Assembly (NCBI GenBank): GCA_012931725.1
Contig: CM022951.1
Span: forward strand, 21,291,457-21,355,456
DNA length: 64,000 bases
Reading direction: 5' to 3'
Source of the DNA: Litsea cubeba
Taxonomy: Eukaryota; Streptophyta; Magnoliopsida; Laurales; Lauraceae
Part shown: positions 43,318-53,875 of the stretch, piece after piece
Layout of the letters: the number at the start of each line of letters is the position of its first letter
Position numbering within the stretch: the first letter of the stretch is position 1
Notes under the pieces: generated by a model
Told to the model about the DNA's origin: nothing
Seen by the model: only the letters and a program-made list of their open reading frames with translations
The model's database searches: none
Made by a program: the position numbers and the translations under genes

Positions 43318-45575
43318 TGTAATATCCTGAGTACTTGGGCCCAGGATGGTCTGGCCCAGGTAGTATCTTAGTTATAGTCTGACCCAAGTTTTAATGGAAA
43401 TAGAAGTTCAGACTTTTAGTATGACTTAGAAAGTATCCCACGTGAGAGAGAGAGATTGGGAAAGAAGAGAGTTGTAAAACAACTCTAAATGGAAAGTTTG
43501 AAAGTAATTAGAATTCCCATCTTTCCCTTTTTATATGAGAACCAACGACCCTTTGAGATATATTCTATTCATTGGAGAAGAGTCTGAGAATCTTGTGGAT
43601 TGCAAATTAGGAGAAGGAAAAAGCTGTTGATGTCAAAGGAGACAATTGTGTATCAGAGGTGAGTGAATCTTCCTTAATTATTCAATCCATGTTTAGTTGA
43701 TGAGATAAATGTTTAAGGAACTCAGATGTTGTGGAATTGCTAGTTGTGTAAATAGTTTAAAGATAATTGACAAAACCAGGTTCTGGATTAGGATAGAAAA
43801 GGATTGATTTCTTGGTGAAATAGAAAAGTTTGGATTTCCATTAGTAATCTTACTTTGGATTATGATTCATGTGGAAAGGGAGGCTCGGATGATGAATCTG
43901 TGCAATTCTGCACTTACCCTCTTCCTGTCACAAACAGGAATTTCCAACGAAAAGGGGTAGTGGGACCCACTACATGATCTGATCAAGGATCTAGACCCCA
44001 CATCTGTGAGAGGAGTTGTGGTCGACCATTGTGTAGATGGGCATCTAAGATTTGAATCAGTGGGACCCACTGATCAATGTGTTCAAAAGATTTCAGGCGT
44101 GAATTGAAGACAAATCAGCAGATTGTCGTTTTTGATTTCTGGACCCCACGATGTGGTTTGATTTGGAATCAGAACCCCACATCCTAAAGGGGACACATGG
44201 TCGACCCTTGTGTAGTTGATCATCTGGAGGTTGGACCAGTGGGACCCACTATCCAGGGAATTCAAGAAATTTTAGGCGTCCTTTATTGTGGAAATTGTTT
44301 TGGGTTTGTGGACCCCAGTACATGATCAAATAGTGGATCAGATCCATTGGCAGTGTGCACCAGTCTTGGGCGACACATACCTAGATGGCTGATCTTGATT
44401 ACATCTAGTGGGACCCACTGGATTGTACATCAAGAAATTACAGGCGTGAAACAGTTATGTTTATAGGCTCTGTGTATGTAACTGTGGTCTGAGTGGAATT
44501 TATAAAGGACAGCCTGGACCTTATATGTGTTGAATACAAATCTTTTTACTGAGATTAATCAAGGCCCTATGTAGATTAGGAATTAATTATGAAGACTATG
44601 ATCAATTACATGATTATGATTAATTATGTAGACTATGATCAATTACATGATTATGATTAATTATGTAGATTGTGATTAATTACATGATTATGATTAACTA
44701 TGTAGATTGTGATTAATTATACGGACAGTGATTAATTAATGTTGAATATGGGATACCCCTATACCAATCAATGCCAATTATGCTTAGATGGGGCCAATGA
44801 TCAATCTGAATGGTGTTAGGGTTGGGTCCACACTGCTATGCATGAGTATTTATTTCTATTAATTGCTGTTTTCGGTTGATATATAATTATGAGATACAAT
44901 GTATTTGGGTTTCATATGTTGGACTGGTGTCCGGATGATGGATGGCTTCGGGCCATAATGGCCGTTATAGCGGCGGGTCCTTAATGGACGTGATGAGCCA
45001 CTTTGATGGCTGGTCCTTGGTGGACGTGTCTGATGAGACAGGGTCATGGTGACCGGTATACATGTATACGATAAGGCCTTTGAGGCGTGGTGATGTGCAT
45101 GGGCACGGATTGTGCGTGAAAGAATCTAAATAATATTTAATTATTGATTTAGACTTGTTAAATCATGTGATGTTATATTTTATGTGATTTGTGTAATTAG
45201 GAATATTCATTCACCAGTAGCACTGATGTTGTGTTACCCCCTTCAGGTAATCAAGCTGCGGGCGGGACAGAGCGGAACGATGATCAGCACGTGAATTTCA
45301 ATATGCGTGGCTGACAAGAGTGCACGAGAAAAGATAATTTAGTAGATAAAAGGATTAGCCTGGTTTAGGGATATTATTTGATGTTTTAGTACATTATTGA
45401 TGCAGACCGAACATAGTAAAGTTTGAGTAGTTACAACTATTTTATTAAATGAAATTATTATTTGTTTTTAAATGCCAAATGCTTATGTGAATTATTTGAC
45501 TAATGTCTGGTAAATATTACCAAAGTTTATCACGATCCAGAGATCTGACAGGGCCCCAGGATTTGGGTCGTGACA
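43318..45575 (+). repeat. 5' LTR of gypsy element 2
   Basis: TTTTTATATGAGAACC near 43528-43543 is the probable TATA region. Contains three diverged ~170-bp tandem units (43935-44455), each with AGTGGGACCCACT, and an AT-rich repeat array at about 44575-44735. Confidence 0.95.
43935..44455 (+). repeat. three ~170-bp tandem units with GTGGGACCCAC sites
   Basis: Units at about 43935-44104, 44105-44283 and 44284-44455. Each has GACCCCA near its start, AGTGGGACCCACT late, and ends A(C/T)AGGCGTGAA or TTAGGCGTCC. One extra AGTGGGACCCACT lies at the start of the first unit. The same array is in the other LTR (about 51081-51600). Confidence 0.75.
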
Positions 45576-45735
45576 AAGTGGTATCAGAGCATAAGGTTTT
45601 GGACAATTAAAAGAATTAGCAACCCATAGGCCACGTGGTGAGGACGATGGGGTATCAACAGTAGAAACTTAAGAAAGATATGTTGCTATTAATCTTTTGG
45701 CTTACAATTATTTCTTTTGCAGAAAAAATAAGAAG

Positions 45736-48700
45736 ATGGCTAATGTTGAGGGAAACGAGAATGAAAATAACAATATTCAGCAGAACAATGGGAGTATGGA
45801 AATGCCGGAGTACGCCCGGCAGATGTTCGAAAGCTTTTTGAAAGCATATACGCAGGTTCAAGAACAGATTTCGGCTATTCACCAACTCCAAAGTGAGAAT
45901 GGCGAGGGAAATAGCAATAACAAAGGTGGATCAGGCGAAGGCAGCAATAACGGAGGCAGAAATCGTGAGAGGGATACTCTATACAAGAGATTCAACGAAT
46001 TTCGCCCAAAGTGTTTTGAGGAGACCACTAACCCATGGGATGCGAATAAATGGGCAGAACATATGGAAGGCATCTTCGAGGTCATGGGGTGTACTGAACA
46101 ACAGAAAGCTATATTAGCCGCTTTCAAACTAGAAGGCGATGCGAAGGAGTGGTGGAAAGCAGCCAAGAGGTCCTTTAATGGGCAAGAAGCAGAGATCACC
46201 TGGACCTTCTTCAAGCGCGAATTTATAAAGAAGTTTATACCGGATCACATTCGGGCGCAGAAGAAGAGAGAATTTGAAACATTGGTGCAAGGCAACCTTA
46301 CTGTAGCCAAGTATGCTATCAAGTTCACCGAACTGTCTCACTTCGCAGAGACATTAGTGGCTACAGAAGAGGAAAAGATGGAGCGATTTGTTAATGGCCT
46401 GCGACCAGACATTAAGAAAGATGTGAAGCTGCACAAGCCGAAGACTTATGCGGAGGCTCTAAAGAAAGCCTTCGTGTCTGAAGAAGCAATCGAGGATATA
46501 AAAAGGGAAACCCAACTGGTGACAACAGAGGGCAAAGCAGATAATTATAAACACCAGTTTCCCAACAAGAGACAGAAAACGGGGACTAAACCAGTATGCA
46601 GTCATTGTGAAGGATTCCATGAAACAAGTCAATGTCGAAAGAAATCTGGAGTGTGTTTCGGCTGTGGAAAGGGAGGTCACAAAGTAAAGGATTGTCCGGA
46701 GGCTAGGGAAAGAAATCAAAACAAAAGAAAGGGTGGATGTTTCGGCTGTGGGCAGGAAGGACACCAGGTAAAGGACTGTCCAAGGAGGCAAGGAAGGAAT
46801 CAGAACCAGACACAAGGACAACCCTTTAGGCAGAATCAGCAGGATCGTCAACAGGAGCGTCCACAGAACCACCCCTACCAACAGAATCAGACCTACCAGC
46901 ACCGAGGAAACCAGCAGAACCCACCTCAAGGACAATATTACAATCAAGGCAGGAATAATCAAGGGGGGAACCAAGCTGGGCAACAGCAGAATGGGAGAGT
47001 CTTTGCTCTGACCCATCAGGATGCGGAAGCGGCCAATAATGTTGTTGAGGGTATGGTTTTAATTTCCAGTCATGAAGCTAGTACTTTATTCGATTCTGGT
47101 TCTACGCACTCTTTTGTTTCTCATGCTTTTGCTGCTAAGATAGGAAACTCCCCCTCAACATTGACTCATGCACTGGTAGTGTCAACACCCACGGGTGAAC
47201 ACATTCGTACTAGCACCATATTTTATGATTGTATGCTAGAAATTGCACAAGTGCAGATGCCGGCAGACCTGGTAGTATTACATATGCATGACTTTGATGT
47301 CATTTTGGGAATGGATTGGCTTGCTAGGTATCGAGCTATTTTAGATTGTTTTAATAAAGTAGTTCGGTTTAACCTGGGGGGATTTACTCAGGTTAGTTTG
47401 GTGGGAAAGAGGAGACCTGTTAGGTCAATAGTCATCTCAGCCATCAAAGCCGTTGAGCTATTAAGAAGTGGGTGCAAAGGCTTCATAGCTTTTATAACAG
47501 AGGATAAACAGAAGCACAGATTAGAAGATATCCCTGTTGTTAGGGAATTTCCCGAAGTATTTTTGGATGATTTGCCTGGATTACCCCCAATTCGAGAGGT
47601 CGATTTTACTATTGAGTTAATGCCGGGAACAGCTCCGATTTCTAAGGCACCTTATCGAATGGCTCCTGCGGAACTGAAGGAACTCAAGGATCAATTGGAG
47701 GAGTTGTTAGAAAAAGGATTCATCCGACCTAGCGTATCTCCATGGGGAGCACCGGTGTTGTTTGTGAAGAAAAAGGATGGCACTTTGAGAATGTGTATTG
47801 ATTATAGACAGTTAAATCAGGTGACTATCAAGAACAAGTACCCTCTACCTCGCATTGATGAATTGTTTGACCAACTCCAAGGTGCGAAATACTTTTCCAA
47901 GATTGATCTCCGATCCGGCTACCATCAGCTAAGGGTGAGGGAGGAAGATATTTCCAAGACGGCATTTCGAACGCGATATGGTCACTACGAATTTTTAGTC
48001 ATGCCTTTCGGTTTGACCAATGCCCCAGCCGCATTCATGGCAATGATGAACCAAGTTTTCCAACCCTATTTGGATAAATTTGTGGTGGTATTTATTGATG
48101 ATATTTTGATTTACTCTAAGGAATGGCACGAGCATGAAGAACATTTGCGTATCTCCTTACAGCTGTTGAGGAACAACCAACTGTATGCCAAGCTAAGTAA
48201 GTGTGATTTTTGGCTTACACAAGTCACCTTTTTGGGCCACATTATTTCAGGAGAAGGACTATCAGTAGATCCTACTAAAATTGAAGCAGTTACGAATTGG
48301 AAGCGACCTGCAAATGTGTCCGAAGTTCGAAGTTTCTTAGGCTTGGCAGGCTATTATCGACGGTTCGTGCAAGGATTTTCTACAATTGCTGGGCCACTTA
48401 CCAGACTCACAAGGAAAGATGTTCCGTTTATTTGGAATGAGAGCTGTGAAGATAGCTTCCGAACTTTGAAAGGTAAGCTTACATCGGCGTCAATCCTTAC
48501 CCTCCCCGCTGGGAGTGGAGGATTTGTGATATACTGTGATGCATCGTTGCAAGGACTAGGGTGTGTCCTTATGCAGCATGGAAAAGTGATTGCGTATGCT
48601 TCCAGGCAACTAAAAGTCCATGAACAAAATTATGCTACCCACGACCTTGAGTTAGCAGCTGTGGTATTTGCATTAAAAATTTGGAGGCACTATCTTTACG

Positions 48701-48810
48701 GTAAAGAGTTTGAAGTGTATACCGATCATAAGAGCCTCAAGTACATGTTTTTTTCAAAAGGAGTTGAACTTGAGACAACGGAGATGGATGGAATTTCTCA
48801 AGGACTATGA
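45736..48810 (+). CDS. gypsy element 2 gag-pol: gag, protease, RT, RNase H start
   Basis: The start is set at ATG 45736 (MANVEGNENENNN), 160 bp after the primer site. The longer frame from 45697 adds an improbable leader. Order: Gag with WWKAAKRSF and FIPDHIRAQKKREFETL; zinc knuckles CSHCEGFHETSQC, CFGCGKGGHKVKDC and CFGCGQEGHQVKDC; a Gln/Asn-rich linker; protease TLFDSGSTHSFVSHAF with active-site Asp; DFDVILGMDWLARY; RT with KIDLRSGYHQLRVR and catalytic FIDDILIYS; LGLAGYYRRFVQGF; RNase H with YCDASLQGLGCVLM. The frame is lost in a run of seven T (about 48748-48754), where one extra T shifts it. Reading then goes on in the frame open from 48710. Apart from this the polyprotein is complete. 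Confidence 0.93.
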   Translation: MANVEGNENENNNIQQNNGSMEMPEYARQMFESFLKAYTQVQEQISAIHQLQSENGEGNSNNKGGSGEGSNNGGRNRERDTLYKRFNEFRPKCFEETTNPWDANKWAEHMEGIFEVMGCTEQQKAILAAFKLEGDAKEWWKAAKRSFNGQEAEITWTFFKREFIKKFIPDHIRAQKKREFETLVQGNLTVAKYAIKFTELSHFAETLVATEEEKMERFVNGLRPDIKKDVKLHKPKTYAEALKKAFVSEEAIEDIKRETQLVTTEGKADNYKHQFPNKRQKTGTKPVCSHCEGFHETSQCRKKSGVCFGCGKGGHKVKDCPEARERNQNKRKGGCFGCGQEGHQVKDCPRRQGRNQNQTQGQPFRQNQQDRQQERPQNHPYQQNQTYQHRGNQQNPPQGQYYNQGRNNQGGNQAGQQQNGRVFALTHQDAEAANNVVEGMVLISSHEASTLFDSGSTHSFVSHAFAAKIGNSPSTLTHALVVSTPTGEHIRTSTIFYDCMLEIAQVQMPADLVVLHMHDFDVILGMDWLARYRAILDCFNKVVRFNLGGFTQVSLVGKRRPVRSIVISAIKAVELLRSGCKGFIAFITEDKQKHRLEDIPVVREFPEVFLDDLPGLPPIREVDFTIELMPGTAPISKAPYRMAPAELKELKDQLEELLEKGFIRPSVSPWGAPVLFVKKKDGTLRMCIDYRQLNQVTIKNKYPLPRIDELFDQLQGAKYFSKIDLRSGYHQLRVREEDISKTAFRTRYGHYEFLVMPFGLTNAPAAFMAMMNQVFQPYLDKFVVVFIDDILIYSKEWHEHEEHLRISLQLLRNNQLYAKLSKCDFWLTQVTFLGHIISGEGLSVDPTKIEAVTNWKRPANVSEVRSFLGLAGYYRRFVQGFSTIAGPLTRLTRKDVPFIWNESCEDSFRTLKGKLTSASILTLPAGSGGFVIYCDASLQGLGCVLMQHGKVIAYASRQLKVHEQNYATHDLELAAVVFALKIWRHYLYGKEFEVYTDHKSLKYMFFSKGVELETTEMDGISQGL

Positions 48811-50428
48811 TTTCTCTATCTTCTATCATCCAGGAAAGGCGAATGTTGTAGCTGATGCCTTGAGCAGAAAATCAGCACAGATGGCTTGTTTGACATCGGA
48901 AATGAGATTGCTTGAAGAAATCAAAGACTTGGATGTTAACTTATGGTCTATTGACAACAAAGTATTATTGGGAAGCTTCAAGGTTCAACCCGAATTAATA
49001 CAAAGAATAAAGGACCACCAGCGGGACGATAAAGCATTGACAGATATCTTCGACAAGATGGACAATAAACCAGATTTCTCTATTGTTAATGGTGTATTGT
49101 ATTTCCGAGGCAGACTCTGTGTACCACATGTTCGAGAAATCAAAGATGAAATTTTGAAAGAAGCCCATCATACAAGATATACTATCCATCCAGGGAGTAC
49201 TAAGATGTATCAGAATTTAAAAATCAGATTTTGGTGGGTCGGAATGAAAAATGATGTCACTGAATTTGTCGGCCGTTGTTTTACTTGTCAACAGGTGAAG
49301 GCTGATCATAGGAAGCCGGGGGGATTACTGCAGCCGTTGCCAATACCCGAATGGAAATGGGAGCATATCACTATGGATTTTATTTCCGGATTTCCTAGAA
49401 CTTCAAGGCATAATGAAATAATTTGGGTAATCGTGGATCGATTAACTAAATCGGCACACTTTTTACCACTAAAAGGAAAAACCACGATGGAACAACTGGC
49501 CAAAACTTATGTTCGGGAAATTGTGCGATTACATGGCGTTCCAGCATCAATCGTATCAGACCGAGATACTAGGTTTGTTTCACAATTTTGGAAAAGCTTG
49601 CAAAAAGCTATGGGTACAAAACTGCATTTTAGCACTGCATATCACCCGCAGACGGATGGACAGACGGAAAGAACAAATCAAACGCTGGAAGATATGCTTA
49701 GAGCTTGTGCCATAGATTTCACAGACAGTTGGGATGAGCAGTTACCGCTGGCAGAGTTTGCTTATAACAATAGTTATCATTCGAGTATTCAGATGGCTCC
49801 ATTTGAGGCTTTGTATGGCAGGAGTTGTCGTTCTCCGATTTGTTGGGAAGAAGTGGGCGATCGACGAATTTTAGGCCCTGAATGGGTGCAAACTTCTACT
49901 GAGAATATCAAGAAAATTCGGGATTGCTTAAAGACTGCTCAGAGTCGCCAGAAGAGTTATGCTGACAAACGCCGACGAGAATTGGAATTTATGGTTGGTG
50001 ACTCCGTATTCCTCAAAGTCTCTCCAACGAAGGGAGTGATGCGCTTTGGCAAGAAGGGAAAGCTCAGCCCGCGATACATCGGACCATTCAAGATTACAGG
50101 ACGTGTGAGCGATGGGAATGCTTACGAATTGGACCTTCCATCACAGTTAGCTGGTGTTCACAAAGTGTTTCATGTGTCAATGTTGAAGAAATATGAACCG
50201 GACCCATCTCATGTACTTGATCTTGTGACAATGGATTTACAACCTAATTTATCCTATGAGGAGAGACCTGTTGCAATCTTAAACACCAAGGACATGGTGC
50301 TACGGCGACGAACAGTTCGACTTGTTAAGGTGTTATGGACACATCATGATCCAAAGGAGGCCACCTGGGAGCTCGAGGACGACGTTCGGAGCAAGTATCC
50401 GAATCTTTTTGTCCCAGGTATGTTTTAA
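48755..50428 (+). CDS. gypsy element 2 pol: RNase H end and integrase
   Basis: Continuation of the polyprotein after the extra T. The open frame reaches back to 48710, but only the part after about 48755 is homologous (FQKELNLRQRRWMEFLKDYD). Then HPGKANVVADALSRK; integrase HHCC finger (HHTRYTIHPGSTKMYQNL, CFTCQQVKADH); core motifs MDFISGFPRTS, IVSDRDTRFVSQFW and AYHPQTDGQTERTNQTLED; C-terminal FHVSMLKKYEPDPSH and VRLVKVLWTHHDPKEATWEL. Stop TAA at 50426. All integrase acidic residues are visible. Confidence 0.93.
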   Translation, partial: QKELNLRQRRWMEFLKDYDFSIFYHPGKANVVADALSRKSAQMACLTSEMRLLEEIKDLDVNLWSIDNKVLLGSFKVQPELIQRIKDHQRDDKALTDIFDKMDNKPDFSIVNGVLYFRGRLCVPHVREIKDEILKEAHHTRYTIHPGSTKMYQNLKIRFWWVGMKNDVTEFVGRCFTCQQVKADHRKPGGLLQPLPIPEWKWEHITMDFISGFPRTSRHNEIIWVIVDRLTKSAHFLPLKGKTTMEQLAKTYVREIVRLHGVPASIVSDRDTRFVSQFWKSLQKAMGTKLHFSTAYHPQTDGQTERTNQTLEDMLRACAIDFTDSWDEQLPLAEFAYNNSYHSSIQMAPFEALYGRSCRSPICWEEVGDRRILGPEWVQTSTENIKKIRDCLKTAQSRQKSYADKRRRELEFMVGDSVFLKVSPTKGVMRFGKKGKLSPRYIGPFKITGRVSDGNAYELDLPSQLAGVHKVFHVSMLKKYEPDPSHVLDLVTMDLQPNLSYEERPVAILNTKDMVLRRRTVRLVKVLWTHHDPKEATWELEDDVRSKYPNLFVPGMF

Positions 50429-50461
50429 TTTGGAGGACCAAATTTCCCAAGGAGGGGAGTA

Positions 50462-52721
50462 TGTAATATCCTGAGTACTTGGGCCCAGGATGGTCTGGCC
50501 CAGGTAGTATCTTAGTTATAGTCTGACCCAAGTTTTAATGGAAATAGAAGTTCAGACTTTTAGTATGACTTAGAAAGTATCCCACGTGAGAGAGAGAGAT
50601 TGGGAAAGAAGAGAGTTGTAAAACAACTCTAAATGGAAAGTTTGAAAGTAATTAGAATTCCCATCTTTCCCTTTTTATAAGAGAACCAACGACCCTTTGA
50701 GATATATTCTATTCATTGGAGAAGAGTCTGAGAATCTTGTGGATTGCAAATTAGGAGAAGAAGGAGAAAGCTGTTGATGTCAAAGGAGACAATTGTGTAT
50801 CAGAGGTGAGTGAATCTTCCTTAATTATTCAATCCATGTTTAGTTGATGAGATAAATGTTTAAGGAACTCAGATGTTGTGGAATTGCTAGTTGTGTAAAT
50901 AGTTTAAAGATAATTGACAAAACCAGGTTCTGGATTAGGATAGAAAAGGATTGATTTCTTGGTGAAATAGAAAAGTTTGGATTTCCATTAGTAATCTTAC
51001 TTTGGATTATGATTCATGTGGAAAGGGAGGATCGGATGATGAATCTGTGCAATTCTGCACTTACCCTCTTCCTGTCACAAACAGGAATTTCCAACGAAAA
51101 GGGGTAGTGGGACCCACTACATGATCTGATCAAGGATCTAGACCCCACATCTGTGAGAGGAGTTGTGGTCGACCATTGTGTAGATGGGCATCTAAGATTT
51201 GAATCAGTGGGACCCACTGATCAATGTGTTCAAAAGATTTCAGGCGTGAATTGAAGACAAATCAGCAGATTGTCGTTTTTGATTTCTGGACCCCACGATG
51301 TGGTTTGATTTGGAATCAGAACCCCACATCCTAAAGGGGACACATGGTCGACCCTTGTGTAGTTGATCATCTGGAGGTTGGACCAGTGGGACCCACTATC
51401 CAGGGAATTCAAGAAATTTTAGGCGTCCTTTATTGTGGAAATTGTTTTGGGTTTGTGGACCCCAGTACATGATCAAATAGTGGATCAGATCCATTGGCAG
51501 TGTGCACCAGTCTTGGGCGACACATACCTAGATGGCTGATCTTGATTACATCTAGTGGGACCCACTGGATTGTACATCAAGAAATTACAGGCGTGAAACA
51601 GTTATGTTTATAGGCTCTGTGTATGTAACTGTGGTCTGAGTGGAATTTATAAAGGACAGCCTGGATCCTTATATGTGTTGAATACAAATCTTTTTACTGA
51701 GATTAATCAAGGCCCTATGTAGATTAGGAATTAATTATGAAGACTATGATCAATTACATGATTATGATTAATTATGTAGACTATGATCAATTACATGATT
51801 ATGATTAATTATGTAGATTGTGATTAATTACATGATTATGATTAACTGGAGATTGTGATTAATTATACGGACAGTGATTAATTGATGTTGAATATGGGAT
51901 ACCCCTATACCAATCAATGCCAATTATGCTTAGATGGGGCCAATGATCAATCTGAATGGTGTTAGGGTTGGGTCCACACTGCTATGCATGAGTATTTATT
52001 TCTATTAATTGCTGTTTTCGGTTGATATATAATTATGAGATACAATGTATTTGGGTTTCATATGTTGGACTGGTGTCCGGATGATGGATGGCTTCGGGCC
52101 ATGATGGCCGTTATAGCGGCGGGTCCTTAATGGACGTGATGAGCCACTTTGATGGCTGGTCCTTGGTGGACGTGTCTGATGAGACAGGGTCATGGTGACC
52201 GGTATACATGTATACGATAAGGCCTTTGAGGCGTGGTGATGTGCATGGGCACGGATTGTGCGTGAAAGAATCTAAATAATATTTAATTATTGATTTAGAC
52301 TTGTTAAATCATGTGATGTTATATTTTATGTGATTTGTGTAATTAGGAATATTCATTCACCAGTAGTACTGATGTTGTGTTACCCCCTTCAGGTAATCAA
52401 GCTGCGGGCGGGACAGAGCGGAACGATGATCAGCACGTGAATTTCAATATGCGTGGCTGACAAGAGTGCACGAGAAAAGATAATTTAGTAGATAAAAGGA
52501 TTAGCCTGGTTTAGGGATATTATTTGATGTTTTAGTACATTATTGATGCAGACCGAACATAGTAAAGTTTGAGTAGTTACAACTATTTGATTAAATGAAA
52601 TTATTATTTGTTTTTAAATGCCAAATGCTTATGTGAATTATTTGACTAATGTCTGGTAAATATTACCAAAGTTTATCACGATCCAGAGATCTGACAGGGC
52701 CCCAGGATTTGGGTCGTGACA
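50462..52721 (+). repeat. 3' LTR of gypsy element 2
   Basis: Near-identical to 43318-45575, with a few substitutions and small indels (for example a changed block near 51846-51850 in the AT-rich array). Confidence 0.96.
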
Positions 52722-52747
52722 GGGATCACCGACGACCACCCGATTAA

Positions 52748-53347
52748 TCAGAACCTGCCGAAATATTCGAGCTCGAAAGCCGAGCCGAATCCTGCCCCTA
52801 CTACCGAAGTTCCTTTGGACAACGCTTCGACTCCTTCTTCCGTGGATGTTTCCAAAACAATTGCATCTGGGGCCGAGGTGACCGATCTTTCAGAGACACA
52901 GAAGAGGTCATCCCCGGCGTACTTATTTGAGTCCTCCAGGGCCAAGACGAAGCCCTTTCGGTACGGCTTGACTCGGAGGTAATAGGTACCCTCTCGAGAC
53001 TTACAAATTTCATAAACATCCTCGATATCATGAACACCGAGATTAATTTTCAGAATCTCATTCAGCTTGGCCGTGCCCATGATGACCTTATAGCCATTAG
53101 GCATCAGCTGACAGGGGGCAAGAGACCAGGCGTTAAGGCAAGTTCTAAGCAGAGGGTGCAGAGGAAATCTAACTCCATCCTCGATTACAGATATTAGGGG
53201 AAAGGGCATCCAACCGCATGAATAAGAACGCTGAATGTATTCGACAGGGTCCGCCTGCCTAAGGAGAACATCCTCCGGTATGCCATATACCTTCCTAAAC
53301 TTGACTATAGCCTCAAAATTCTCTAACCGGTGACTATAACCAGCCAT
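52748..53347 (-). CDS. N-terminal part of a Transposase_28-type accessory ORF
   Basis: 199-codon minus-strand frame starting MAGYSHRLENFEA. Central blocks VRFPLHPLLRTCLNAWSLAP and CQLMPNGYKVIMGTAKLNEI, then YYLRVKPYRKGFVLALED, match the pattern of the Pfam Transposase_28 (putative gypsy-type transposon) domain, whose hallmark is FPLHP...LAPxQLxPN. Real homology seems to end near 52890 (FCVSE). The rest to the stop at 52748 is antisense to the C-terminal ORF fragment on the other strand. It has its own leader: a TATA-like TATAAATGG (minus, about 53584-53592) and a likely 5'UTR intron (donor CTGTAAGT near 53437, acceptor CTTTTCAG near 53406). The gene is antisense to the right LTR, as reported for Tat-lineage extra ORFs. 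Its biochemical role is unknown. Confidence 0.7.
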   Translation of the reverse strand: MAGYSHRLENFEAIVKFRKVYGIPEDVLLRQADPVEYIQRSYSCGWMPFPLISVIEDGVRFPLHPLLRTCLNAWSLAPCQLMPNGYKVIMGTAKLNEILKINLGVHDIEDVYEICKSREGTYYLRVKPYRKGFVLALEDSNKYAGDDLFCVSERSVTSAPDAIVLETSTEEGVEALSKGTSVVGAGFGSAFELEYFGRF

Positions 53348-53583
53348 CTCTATGGACTGGGATTGAGAAGAAAAAAAATGGAAAGAGACCTAAGGAGAGA
53401 AACCCTGAAAAGCGCAGACGGAGAACAAGACTTACAGACGAATAGATCTGAAACGAAGTTCGATTCGAGCGCAGAACCTCCTCCTTGCACAACGCTATGT
53501 ACTCGTCCCCGCCCGGAAAGCTCTGGAGAAACTTTTCTTCTGAAGACGAAAATGAAGGAGAAGAAGAAGAGGAGGGAACCTCC

Positions 53584-53592
53584 ATTTATAGA
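53584..53592 (-). promoter_or_regulatory. TATA-like box for the accessory ORF
   Basis: TATAAATGG on the minus strand, about 240 bp upstream of the MAGYSHRL start. A CT-rich leader follows. Confidence 0.5.
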
Positions 53593-53875
53593 AAAAGGAG
53601 TGCCTTCTAAAGGCGCCGTTTTCAAAATTCAAAAGCTATCACATCATAAGTCGCATACGTCCTTTCAGTTCGACAGCGCAACAAACCATACGATGACGCG
53701 TGTCTTCGCCAGCTTGCTTTTCGCATGATTGAGGCGCAGTATTAATTACCTCAAGCAGTCGAAGCGACACCAGATAATGATCAAAACGTCATCAAATCCC
53801 TCTAGCAGGTTCTTCCTCTATAGCTTCCGACCTCAGAGAGTCCGAGACTCTAAGAAGTCAGAAGCTAGGGGCAAT

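Larger units (their letters stand above)
43318..52721 (+). mobile_element. Ty3/gypsy LTR retrotransposon 2, nearly intact
   Basis: LTRs 43318-45575 and 50462-52721 (about 2.26 kb, TGTAAT...GTGACA). Flanked by GGGAT duplications (43313-43317 and 52722-52726). Primer site TGGTATCAGAGC at 45579-45590 (tRNA-iMet). Polypurine tract AAGGAGGGGAGTA just before the right LTR. The LTRs differ at only about ten positions by eye, so it is younger than its host element. It encodes full gag and pol, with one frameshift. Confidence 0.96.

Noticed and set aside
46459..47016. 185-aa minus-strand frame inside gypsy element 2 gag
   Set aside because: Antisense shadow of the gag zinc-knuckle region. Leu/Val-rich composition arises from the complement.
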